Below are positions 1 to 8,400 of a stretch of DNA of 64,000 bases, piece after piece. Under the pieces are notes generated by a model. It was not told where the DNA came from, ran no database searches, and saw nothing but the letters and a program-made list of their open reading frames with translations. Source of the DNA: DAMBHY01 sp032068765 (GTDB lineage Bacteria > Bacteroidota > Bacteroidia > Bacteroidales > Dysgonomonadaceae). The DNA is taken from contig DAMBHY010000012.1 in NCBI GenBank assembly GCA_032068765.1, forward strand, positions 1 to 64,000, written 5' to 3'. The position numbers were made by a program, and so were the translations under genes. Position 1 is the stretch's first letter. Each line of letters begins with the position of its first letter.

Positions 1-95
1 TTCGCACGATTTCAAAGTGTAATTCATGCGTTTCAGTACTCATTCGCACGATTTCAAAGTGCAATTCATGCGTTTCAGTATTCATTCGCACGATT
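1..95. repeat. 42-bp tandem repeat, two full copies plus a partial third
   Basis: Units start at 1, 43 and 85. Units 1 and 2 differ at only two positions (20 and 40 of the unit); the third copy diverges after 11 bases. Each unit has a half-period substructure of about 21 bp (TTCGCACGATTTCA versus TTCATGCGTTTCA) and an inverted repeat GCAC/GTGC (46-49 with 59-62). The array runs off the left edge, so its true length is unknown. It could be read as a 14-residue peptide repeat ending at a stop at 97-99, but another frame is equally open, so coding is not supported. Confidence 0.85.
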
Positions 96-152
96 ATAGG
101 ATGAGAATAGTACATTTCACTTTATCTAACATCCTTCTTTGAGTGAGTATAT

Positions 153-407
153 ATGCGATACAGTAGGCAAACGGCATTAATGTATTTCAAAATGGTAATA
201 TTGCAACAAAATTATATGCATCTGCAAAGTGATATTTATAGCAATCAGAAGTTAATGACACTATTTTATCAACTTATGGTCGAACCTCAGGTTATTAGAT
301 ATATTAAAAAACTTTTGAGGCATCCATCTGTAAAAACCACTAAAATATACACGCATATTACCGACATTTCTAAATGCAGATTAAAAAGTCCACTCAATGT
401 TCTTTGA
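153..407 (+). pseudogene. Tyrosine recombinase (integrase) C-terminal remnant
   Basis: The last 38 or so residues (about 292-404) match the end of XerC/XerD-type and transposon integrases: a YIKKLLRHPSVKTTKIYTH stretch in which LxHxSxKTT precedes the catalytic tyrosine, followed by a typical SPLNVL-like tail. The upstream arginine boxes, the N-terminal SAM-like DNA-binding domain and most of the catalytic domain (normally about 300-400 residues in total) are missing. The glycine of the usual LGH box is replaced by arginine. This is probably a leftover of a lost mobile element next to the repeat at 1-95. It is unlikely to be active. Confidence 0.6.
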
Positions 408-473
408 TGTAACTCGATACTTTTATCTTCCAACCGCACATGTAATCTGCTTTAATATTCAATTGATTTTTTG

Positions 474-481
474 TACCTTTG
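474..481 (+). promoter_or_regulatory. Predicted -7 box for pheT
   Basis: TACCTTTG fits the Bacteroidota -7 consensus TAnnTTTG and lies 41 bp before the pheT start. The -33 element is weak. Confidence 0.5.
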
Positions 482-521
482 AGCACTTTTTTGAAACCCT
501 CATTTTCAAGGCATTTACAGA

Positions 522-2981
522 ATGAATATCTCGTATAACTGGCTCAAAGATTATTTACAATATGATTTAACACCGCAGGAAACTGCGGATGCACTTACAT
601 CTATCGGACTGGAAACCGGCAGTGTGGAAGAAGTTGAAACCATCAAAGGAGGTTTAGAAGGTTTGGTAATTGGAGAAGTTCTCACATGTGAGATGCATCC
701 AAACTCAGACCATCTACACAAAACTACAGTAAACGTAGGAGGACCGGAAATTCTGAATATTGTTTGCGGTGCACCCAATGTAGCTGCAGGACAAAAAGTG
801 GTTGTAGCAACTGTCGGAACAAAACTTTATAGTGGAGATGAAGCTTTTACCATCAAACGCTCTAAAATCCGTGGTGAAGAGTCGATGGGAATGATTTGTG
901 CGGAAGATGAAATCGGCATCGGAACTTCTCACGACGGAATTATCGTATTGCCTTCGGATGCAGTTGTTGGCACTCCTGCCAAAGATTACTACAATGTAAA
1001 AAGCGATTATGTTTTGGAAGTGGATATCACGCCTAACCGTGTAGATGCAACTTCGCATTATGGCGTAGCCAGAGATTTAGCAGCCTACCTGAAACAAAAT
1101 AACCTGCCCTATAAACTTACAAAACCTTCAGTTGAAGGATTTTCTGCACCTGACAGTGATGGTGGCATCGAAGTGGTTGTTGAAAACCAAGAAGCTTGTC
1201 CAAGATATTCCGGACTTACCATCAGAGGCATAAAAGTAGCTGAAAGTCCCGATTGGTTGAAAAACAAACTGCAGTTAATAGGATTGCGTCCAATCAACAA
1301 TATCGTAGATATCACCAACTTCATTTTGCACGAAACGGGGCATCCACTGCACGCTTTTGATGCCAAATACATTACCGGGAATAAAATAGTAGTTCGCACG
1401 GTTGCTGACAAAACAAAATTTGTAACGCTTGACGAACAAGAACGCGAATTGAGCGACAGAGACTTGATGATTTGTAATGCTGATGAAAGTATGTGTATTG
1501 CCGGAGTATTCGGTGGTTTGCATTCAGGTGTTACCGAAAATACATCCGATGTATTTATCGAATCTGCATATTTTAATCCGACATGGGTAAGAAAAACAGC
1601 ACGCAGACTTGGATTGAATACCGATGCTTCATTCCGATTTGAACGCGGTGCTGACCCTAACAACACGTTGTATGTGCTAAAAAGAGCTGCTTTATTGATT
1701 CAGGAAGTAGCTGGCGGCAGAATTGATGGCAATATAAAAGATATTTATCCTCAGCTTATTGATAGAGCGCGTGTGGAACTGTCTTTCGATAAAGTAAACA
1801 AACTTATTGGTAAAGAAATTCCGGTAGCAACCATCAAAAGTATCCTTGAAAGTCTTGAAATAGAGATTGTAAATGAATCTGCGGATACTCTTGAACTGCT
1901 TATTCCGACTTACCGCGTGGATGTAACAAGAGATGTAGATGTTATTGAAGATATTTTGCGCATCTATGGATATAATAATGTTGAAATTAGTGATTCGCTG
2001 AGTGCCAACTTATCATATCAAACACCAACAGACCGTAAAAACAAATTGCAGACGTTGATTTCTGAGCAACTGACGGCAAACGGATTCAGCGAAATTCTTA
2101 ACAATTCGCTTACTAAACGTGCTTATTACGAAAACAACGAAATATATCCTTTGAAGAATTGCGTGGAACTGATGAATCCGCTGAGCAACGATTTGAGTGT
2201 GATGCGTCAGACATTGTTATACGGCGGATTGGAAAATATCGCTTATAATCGCAATCATAAAAACAATGATTTGCATTTCTACGAATTCGGTAACTGCTAC
2301 TTCTATAATTCTGAAAAGAAAAATTCTGAAAAGATATTAGCACCTTATTCAGAAGAATATCATCTTTCATTGTGGATTTGCGGCAAAAGAATTTCTAAAA
2401 ACTGGGCCGCACCGGAAGAAAAAAGTTCTGTATTTCAGCTGAAAGCATTTGTTTACAATATCCTCAATCGTTTGGGTATTGAAAGTAATAAAATCATCAG
2501 TGAAACTTTCAACAATGGTATTTATTCCAATGCTATTTGCCTTCGCACACGCAACCGTGAAATCGGAACCTTTGGTATTATAAGTAAAAAACAACTAAAA
2601 GCTTTTGATATTGATACGGAAGTATATTACGCAGAAATCAACTGGAACAATCTACTGAAAGAAACGGAAAAACATTCAGTAAACTTCACTGAGATATCAA
2701 AATTCCCCGCTGTAAGCCGTGACTTGGCATTGTTGATTGACAAACAAACAACCTTTGCAGAAATAGAAAAGATTGCGCGCAATTCAGAAAAGAAACTTCT
2801 CAAAGAAGTTTCACTATTCGATGTGTACGAAGGAGATAAATTGCCAGAAGGCAAAAAATCTTATGCGGTTAATTTTGTTCTTCAGGATAATGACAAGACT
2901 TTGAATGATAAACAAATTGACGCAGTAATGCAAAAAATTCTCCACAACCTTCAAAAAGAGCTGGGAGCACAACTTAGATAA
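522..2981 (+). CDS. pheT: Phenylalanyl-tRNA synthetase beta subunit
   Basis: This is the beta chain of the alpha2-beta2 class II synthetase that charges tRNA-Phe; pheS is not in the window, as is common in this phylum. At 819 residues it has the usual full length. Domains in order: N-terminal MNISYNWLKDYL start, EMAP-type tRNA-binding domain (about 40-155), B3/B4 editing region (about 215-395), B5 DNA-binding-like fold (about 410-485), core-like domain with NPLSNDLSVMRQTLL (about 545) and a C-terminal FDX-ACB anticodon-binding domain (about 725-818, starting FPAVSRDLALLID). The start is the first Met of the conserved N terminus. It lies 40 bp after a TAnnTTTG promoter and 55 bp before yebC, with which it may be co-transcribed. 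Confidence 0.97.
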   Translation: MNISYNWLKDYLQYDLTPQETADALTSIGLETGSVEEVETIKGGLEGLVIGEVLTCEMHPNSDHLHKTTVNVGGPEILNIVCGAPNVAAGQKVVVATVGTKLYSGDEAFTIKRSKIRGEESMGMICAEDEIGIGTSHDGIIVLPSDAVVGTPAKDYYNVKSDYVLEVDITPNRVDATSHYGVARDLAAYLKQNNLPYKLTKPSVEGFSAPDSDGGIEVVVENQEACPRYSGLTIRGIKVAESPDWLKNKLQLIGLRPINNIVDITNFILHETGHPLHAFDAKYITGNKIVVRTVADKTKFVTLDEQERELSDRDLMICNADESMCIAGVFGGLHSGVTENTSDVFIESAYFNPTWVRKTARRLGLNTDASFRFERGADPNNTLYVLKRAALLIQEVAGGRIDGNIKDIYPQLIDRARVELSFDKVNKLIGKEIPVATIKSILESLEIEIVNESADTLELLIPTYRVDVTRDVDVIEDILRIYGYNNVEISDSLSANLSYQTPTDRKNKLQTLISEQLTANGFSEILNNSLTKRAYYENNEIYPLKNCVELMNPLSNDLSVMRQTLLYGGLENIAYNRNHKNNDLHFYEFGNCYFYNSEKKNSEKILAPYSEEYHLSLWICGKRISKNWAAPEEKSSVFQLKAFVYNILNRLGIESNKIISETFNNGIYSNAICLRTRNREIGTFGIISKKQLKAFDIDTEVYYAEINWNNLLKETEKHSVNFTEISKFPAVSRDLALLIDKQTTFAEIEKIARNSEKKLLKEVSLFDVYEGDKLPEGKKSYAVNFVLQDNDKTLNDKQIDAVMQKILHNLQKELGAQLR

Positions 2982-3036
2982 TAACATTAATATAAATCAG
3001 AGCTTCTTAATTACTCTGAAATCATAACATAACTAT

Positions 3037-3759
3037 ATGGGAAGAGCATTTGAATATAGAAAAGCAACGAAGCTGAAACGCTGGGGCAATATGGCCCGCG
3101 TATTTACCAAATTAGGAAAACAAATTACCATTGCGGCTCGTGAAGGCGGACCTGATCCTGACATGAATCCTCGTTTGCGCGTGTTGGTGCAACAAGCTAA
3201 AAAAGAAAACATGCCGAAGGAAAATGTGGAACGCGCCATCAAAAGAGCAACCGACAAAGATGTTTCAGACTATAAAGAAATGGTGTATGAAGGTTATGGT
3301 CCTTACGGCGTGGCTATAGTGGTAGAAACTGCAACGGACAATCCAACCCGTACCGTAGCTAATGTACGCAGCTATTTCAACAAACATGGTGGTTCTTTGG
3401 GAACTTCGGGAAGTCTCGAATTTATGTTTGAACACAAATGCGTATTCAAAATTACACCTAAAGAGGGAGTTTCTTTGGAAGATCTGGAACTGGAATTGAT
3501 TGATTACGGAGTAGATGAACTGATAGAAGATGGTGATACCATTCTTCTTTACGGTGATTTCAAATCATATTCAGATATTCAATCCTATCTAGAAGAAAAC
3601 GGATTTGAAATACATTCAGCAGAATTTGAACGTATCCCTACCGATTACAAAACGTTGACAGAAGAGCAACGCGCACAAATCGAGAAGTTGCTCGAAAAGT
3701 TTGAAGAAGACGATGACGTGCAAAACGTCTTTCACAATATGGAAGAAGGGGATGAATAA
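3037..3759 (+). CDS. yebC: YebC/PmpR family protein
   Basis: YebC-family proteins are cytoplasmic; members were described as transcriptional regulators and more recently as factors that help ribosomes through proline-rich stretches. The 240 residues match the family length. The start MGRAFEYRKATKLKRWGNMA is the Bacteroidota form of the usual MAGHSKWANI start. It is followed by FTKLGKQITIAAREGGPDP and the conserved YEGYGPYGVAIVVETATDN segment (about 87-105). The acidic C-terminal tail is normal. The stop codon lies inside the terminator hairpin at 3743-3774. Confidence 0.95.
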   Translation: MGRAFEYRKATKLKRWGNMARVFTKLGKQITIAAREGGPDPDMNPRLRVLVQQAKKENMPKENVERAIKRATDKDVSDYKEMVYEGYGPYGVAIVVETATDNPTRTVANVRSYFNKHGGSLGTSGSLEFMFEHKCVFKITPKEGVSLEDLELELIDYGVDELIEDGDTILLYGDFKSYSDIQSYLEENGFEIHSAEFERIPTDYKTLTEEQRAQIEKLLEKFEEDDDVQNVFHNMEEGDE

Positions 3760-3774
3760 TCCCCTTCTTTTTTA
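3743..3774 (+). terminator. Rho-independent terminator after yebC
   Basis: An 11-bp perfect stem (AAGAAGGGGAT / ATCCCCTTCTT) with a 5-nt loop is followed by a T-tract. It overlaps the yebC stop codon. Confidence 0.9.
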
Positions 3775-3805
3775 TTTATGATTTGAAATTTAACTAATTA
3801 ACCAA

Positions 3806-4897
3806 TCATCTACCATAATACTTATCCAACGCCTCTTTTGCAGCAATAAACGAACTTTTTCTGGAAGATAACACATCACTTTCCAATTTGGATAAAAGTT
3901 GTTCTATTTCTGAATTTCGGTAGAAATCGGATTTCAATTTTTCATTGATACTTTCGTACATCCAAAACTTGGATTGCTCATTGCGTTTTTCATCAAAAAA
4001 ACCGTTTTTCTTTACGAAATCAATGAAACGGTGAATCATATCCCAAACACCATCAATATTTAATTTATAAAAACCGGAATATGTCAACACTTCAGGTGTC
4101 CATCCCGAATCAGGAAGCGGATAAAGATGCAATGCATTTTGGAAATGTCGTTGCGCCATCTTTGCTTTCTCAATATTATCTCCATCTGCTTTGTTGATAA
4201 CAATCCCATCAGCCATTTCCATAATTCCGCGCTTAATTCCCTGAAGTTCATCTCCTGTACCTGCCAATTGAATCAACAAAAAGAAATCTACCATAGAATG
4301 AACCGCAGTTTCAGACTGCCCTACTCCAACCGTTTCAACAAACACGTAATCAAAGCCTGCTGCTTCACAAAGAATGATTGTTTCGCGTGTTTTGCGGGCA
4401 ACACCACCCAATGAACCAGCAGATGGCGAAGGACGAATAAATGCATTTTTATCTACCGACAATTTTTCCATCCGCGTTTTATCACCAAGAATACTCCCTT
4501 TTGAGCGTTCGCTGGACGGGTCAATGGCTAAAACCGCAAGTTTATGACCTTGCTCTGTAAGATATGTACCGAAGGCATCAATAGATGTACTTTTTCCTGC
4601 ACCAGGAACCCCTGTAATCCCTACTCTTATGGATTTTCCGCTATGAGGTAGACATTTCTCAATGATAGACTGAGCAATATCCTGATGTTCGGGACGCGAA
4701 CTTTCCACTAAAGTCACAGCCTGACTCAAGATAGTGATATTCCCGTCTAATATCCCCTGTACATATTCATCTACAGAATAATCCTGACGTTTAACTCTTG
4801 CTGTAAGATATGGATTTACACTAGGAGGTTGTGCGACGCCTTGATTGACTTTCAACCCTTGATATTTTTCATCATTTTCAGGATGGTTCATACTCAC
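3806..4897 (-). CDS. meaB: Methylmalonyl-CoA mutase-associated GTPase MeaB (ArgK family)
   Basis: This is a G3E-family P-loop GTPase chaperone that gates adenosylcobalamin loading and protects methylmalonyl-CoA mutase. The 363 residues include Walker A GVPGAGKST (96-104), a switch/Walker B region ending VETVGVGQSE, and the guanine-specificity motif NKAD. A C-terminal helical dimerisation segment follows. Family members usually sit beside the mutase genes; no mutase is present here, so the partner must be encoded elsewhere. The start is supported by a TATCTTTG box 38 bp upstream. The reading direction is opposite to yebC (convergent). Confidence 0.95.
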   Translation of the reverse strand: MSMNHPENDEKYQGLKVNQGVAQPPSVNPYLTARVKRQDYSVDEYVQGILDGNITILSQAVTLVESSRPEHQDIAQSIIEKCLPHSGKSIRVGITGVPGAGKSTSIDAFGTYLTEQGHKLAVLAIDPSSERSKGSILGDKTRMEKLSVDKNAFIRPSPSAGSLGGVARKTRETIILCEAAGFDYVFVETVGVGQSETAVHSMVDFFLLIQLAGTGDELQGIKRGIMEMADGIVINKADGDNIEKAKMAQRHFQNALHLYPLPDSGWTPEVLTYSGFYKLNIDGVWDMIHRFIDFVKKNGFFDEKRNEQSKFWMYESINEKLKSDFYRNSEIEQLLSKLESDVLSSRKSSFIAAKEALDKYYGR

Positions 4898-4934
4898 TGA
4901 TTTTTAAATATAAATGCCGATTAACGTTCTTATA

Positions 4935-4942
4935 CAAAGATA
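4935..4942 (-). promoter_or_regulatory. Predicted -7 box for meaB
   Basis: On the minus strand this reads TATCTTTG (TAnnTTTG consensus), 38 bp before the meaB start. Confidence 0.6.
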
Positions 4943-4982
4943 CGCCAATCGGCACGAATTTCAAATTTCAATTATGTATTTA

Positions 4983-5375
4983 TTATCTTTTTACATCAGC
5001 TATTACTGTTCCTTTTATTGTTAGGACGAAAACAGTATCGGGGGTATTTGTGTAAACTGTAAGCGTTTTGTTGAAATTACCCGGACGACCAATCGTATTA
5101 TAGCTAGCGTTAACTACACCTTTCTTACCTGGCAATACCGGTTCTCTTGTATAACTTGGAGTTGTACATCCGCAAGATGCCTGCACGCGTTGAATAACAA
5201 TAGGAAATTTGCCTTGGTTTATGAATTCAAAACTGGTAGTTACAGAACCTACAGATTCTTTAATCGTACCAAAGTCGTGTGTAGTTTTCAAAAATTTTAC
5301 ATCTTTCTTTGTTTGCGCAAAAGCAACTGTAGATAAGATAATACCGAACATCAATATTAAACTAAATCTTTTCAT
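4983..5375 (-). CDS. DUF1573 secreted protein
   Basis: A 130-residue protein with a signal peptide (MKRFSLILMFGIILSTVAFA, cleavage before Gln) and a single DUF1573 domain: F.TTHDFGTIKE at about 30-39, then FEFINQGKFPIVI and the QASCGCTTPSYT cysteine motif at about 64-76. The fold is an immunoglobulin-like ASH/MSP-type beta-sandwich found in many copies in Bacteroidota; its biochemical role is not established. It is predicted to be periplasmic or surface-exposed. It has its own promoter-like box at 5416-5423 (minus). Confidence 0.9.
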   Translation of the reverse strand: MKRFSLILMFGIILSTVAFAQTKKDVKFLKTTHDFGTIKESVGSVTTSFEFINQGKFPIVIQRVQASCGCTTPSYTREPVLPGKKGVVNASYNTIGRPGNFNKTLTVYTNTPDTVFVLTIKGTVIADVKR

Positions 5376-5415
5376 AATCTATAAACTTATAATTCTATGA
5401 TAATACTATATGATA

Positions 5416-5423
5416 CAAATTTA
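5416..5423 (-). promoter_or_regulatory. Predicted -7 box for the DUF1573 gene
   Basis: TAAATTTG on the minus strand, 41 bp before the start codon at 5375. Confidence 0.5.
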
Positions 5424-5476
5424 AGCAAAGAGTTTAATGTCATACATGTTTTTATCCATTTTTTATTTTTATTGCA

Positions 5477-8400
5477 TTATTCTACATTTATTCTTATTCC
5501 CTGAGTATGAGAAGTAAATTCTGGTGCATACATGCTCTGAATAGTAGTAATTCCATTAGAATAATTTCCTTTTCTTGATACAAACAAATCGTATTCAAAT
5601 ACATACGTCCCTTTTGGCAAGAAGTCAAAGTAGAAATTCATAGAAGCATCTTTATTAGTCTGATAATATATGGTTCGTTCTCTCCATTTATTTTCTGAGA
5701 TTTGTTGAACAGGTTCGAAACATGCTGCACGCATATCTTTTAAATGCACAAATTCCATATCACGATCCGTCCTTATTGTTAACCGGACAGTTACTTTATC
5801 GCCTACTTTCAGACGATTGGATTCATTCACAGGAATTAGTTTTCTTCCTGATGCATCGGTAATTACTTTAAATAAGAGTTTCTCCACATCTAAAGAAGCG
5901 TCCGTTTTGGCAATCTTATCCAAATCTTCAAAGTACTGGAGATAAAGTGCACCCCAAGCGGGAGCATTTCCTTCATGCTTTACAACCACCTTACCCATCG
6001 AAGGCTTGATTTCATCACGCATCCAAGTTTCTTTATGGTAACCTGTACCCAATTCTTGACTTTGTGGCTGTATGGTTTTTCCGCCCAATTGAATGGCAGT
6101 TTTACCTTCGCCCGAGAACCAGTCGCTACCTGTACTTAATAGTGCATATACGGCATCTGTGGTAGCGTGGGTGGATTCCCATATCTGTGTTTGTTTTTGT
6201 TTCAGTAACCAGCGCTTCATATTATCCATTTCATCGGAAGTCGCAGCACCTTGGCGAAAAGCATCCATAATAAATGTGTGTACAGAAACAGCCGACTGTG
6301 ACATAAATACAGTACTACGATTGTTTGCCCAATACATTCCCATTTCTTCACTATTTGTAGCATGTTCTCTGAAAGATTTCAAAATGTCTTGCATGATTCC
6401 ATTTTGTCCTTTTTTATGCATCAAAACTGCAATGAGTGAACGTTCGTATAAGCTGTACTTTGTCCAGTTTTTTTGCAGAACCGACATATAAAAGCTAGTC
6501 ATTTCTTGCAATTTTTGAGACAACGCATACTGAGGATACATTGAACGAACATACACATATTCCAATTCAGTAGTGGATATAGATGTTATAGTGTTCCAGT
6601 TTTTGTTGTATTTTTTTAATTGCTCAAAACTATGCAACGCTTCTGAATCTATGAAACTGATGGCTTTGGCCTCCATTGCGCGGATATCATTCGTGCGGTC
6701 ATTGGCTTTCAACTGCGTTAGTTGATTAAAACCATACAAAATGTAGTGCGTGATGCTTCTGGTCGCTTTGAAATCTTTGAACCATGACCACCCACCCGAA
6801 GATGTTTGCAAACTTTTAATCTTCTCCAATGCAGTTTTTGTAATATTCTCGCTGCGATTCAAGTCAAAAAGTAATGCCAATTTTTCCTTTTGTTCCTGCT
6901 CTGTTTTTGCTTCCAACACCCACGGTGTTTCTTCCAACAATACGGCTTTCAATTCTTCACTTTTTTGTAAGTTGGAAAGGAACGTTTCTTTACTGCCGGA
7001 TTGTTGTTTCCATGCATTAATCATTGCCGAAACTTTAGGATATGTCTTTACAATATAAGTACCCAAATTATTTGCGTAATAAGCTGCAAACCAAGCTACC
7101 GAATTATCGCTTTCAGGATTGCTAATCACCGGAAGTGCCTGAACGGCATACCATGCCGGATTGTTGGTAAATTCCAAAGTTAAACGGTAATTTTCAGCAG
7201 TAGATGACGGATTGGAGATACGTTTCATTTCAAACGTTTTCGTTTCATTCCTATTGACATCCATACGCATAGATTCCGTAACAAGCATTCTGTTTGGCAC
7301 AACGGCTATAGCGTGTTGCTCACCATCACTAAATTCTTTAGAGTCTGCAATGATTCTTACGCCTAAAACATCTACATCTGAAGGAATCTCAAATGACCAT
7401 GATGCATCCGTTGAAGCATTTTGCTTCAATGAGAAATCTTGCTCTGCATTTTGGATAGCGATATTTCTAATGATTTCATCGGTCAAAGGATTAAATAATT
7501 GCAATCTCACTTTTCCTGAAAGTGCATTATCTAAAAGATTGGAGATTTTAGTTGAAACCATTGTTTTGTCTCCATGACGGAAAAAGCGCGGCAGATTTGG
7601 AGTAATCATCAATTCTTTTTGAGAAACGGTGAAATTTTCAGTAGTTCCAACATTCAAATTTTTATCGTGTGCCAGCACGCGGAAACGCCACTTTGTATTG
7701 CTTTCTGGTACAGTGAAAGCTATGAGTGTTTCACCTTTCTCGTTGGTGCGCAATTGTGGATAGAAAAAGGCTGTCTCGTTGAAATTGCGACGAATACTTT
7801 CTGTATTAATATCAGAATCGTACCTTTCCAAAATCTTAGGAGCCTCTGGTTCAGGTGTAGAAGGTGCTGCATCTGTTTTTGTAATTATTTTGTTTTCAGA
7901 AAGACTATGAGATTCAGTTTGTACTGTTGCGTCCATAACTGATTGTCCTTTATATATAGGACTCGTGCCACCTGCGCCTCTCGAAAAAAGCAATTCAACC
8001 ATTTCACCTCTTAAATTAAGTCCGAACCAATTAAATGTATCAAACTCTAAATTGTAAATATCTGCATAATTTATTCTTCCCGACAAGTATTGCTGTGTTT
8101 GGTTGAAAACTTCGTTTATAGAAAGTTGAGTCATGTACACATTATATCTGTCAAGTGTTTTTCTGAGAGACCAATTAAGAAGTGGATAAATTTTATCTAA
8201 TGAAATATCATACATTGACGCTAAAATCTCTGCATTAGCCGAATTACCTTTGGCATCTTTTACAGAAACAGTCCATTCTTCATTGGAACCCGGGCGAATT
8301 TTATCACGGAAAACATCCATCTTCACCTGCAACTCTTTCTTATCTTCGGCGGTTGTAATTTTTACATTGTGACTATAAAACTCTTCATCTTTTATATAAG

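Noticed and set aside
1..95. CRISPR array
   Set aside because: The whole 42-bp unit is repeated with no unique spacers, and there are no cas genes in the window.
714..1666. Minus-strand frames opposite pheT
   Set aside because: They are antisense shadows of a well-supported gene with no signals of their own. The same applies to frames opposite the macroglobulin gene, uvrA, purL, gyrB and others.
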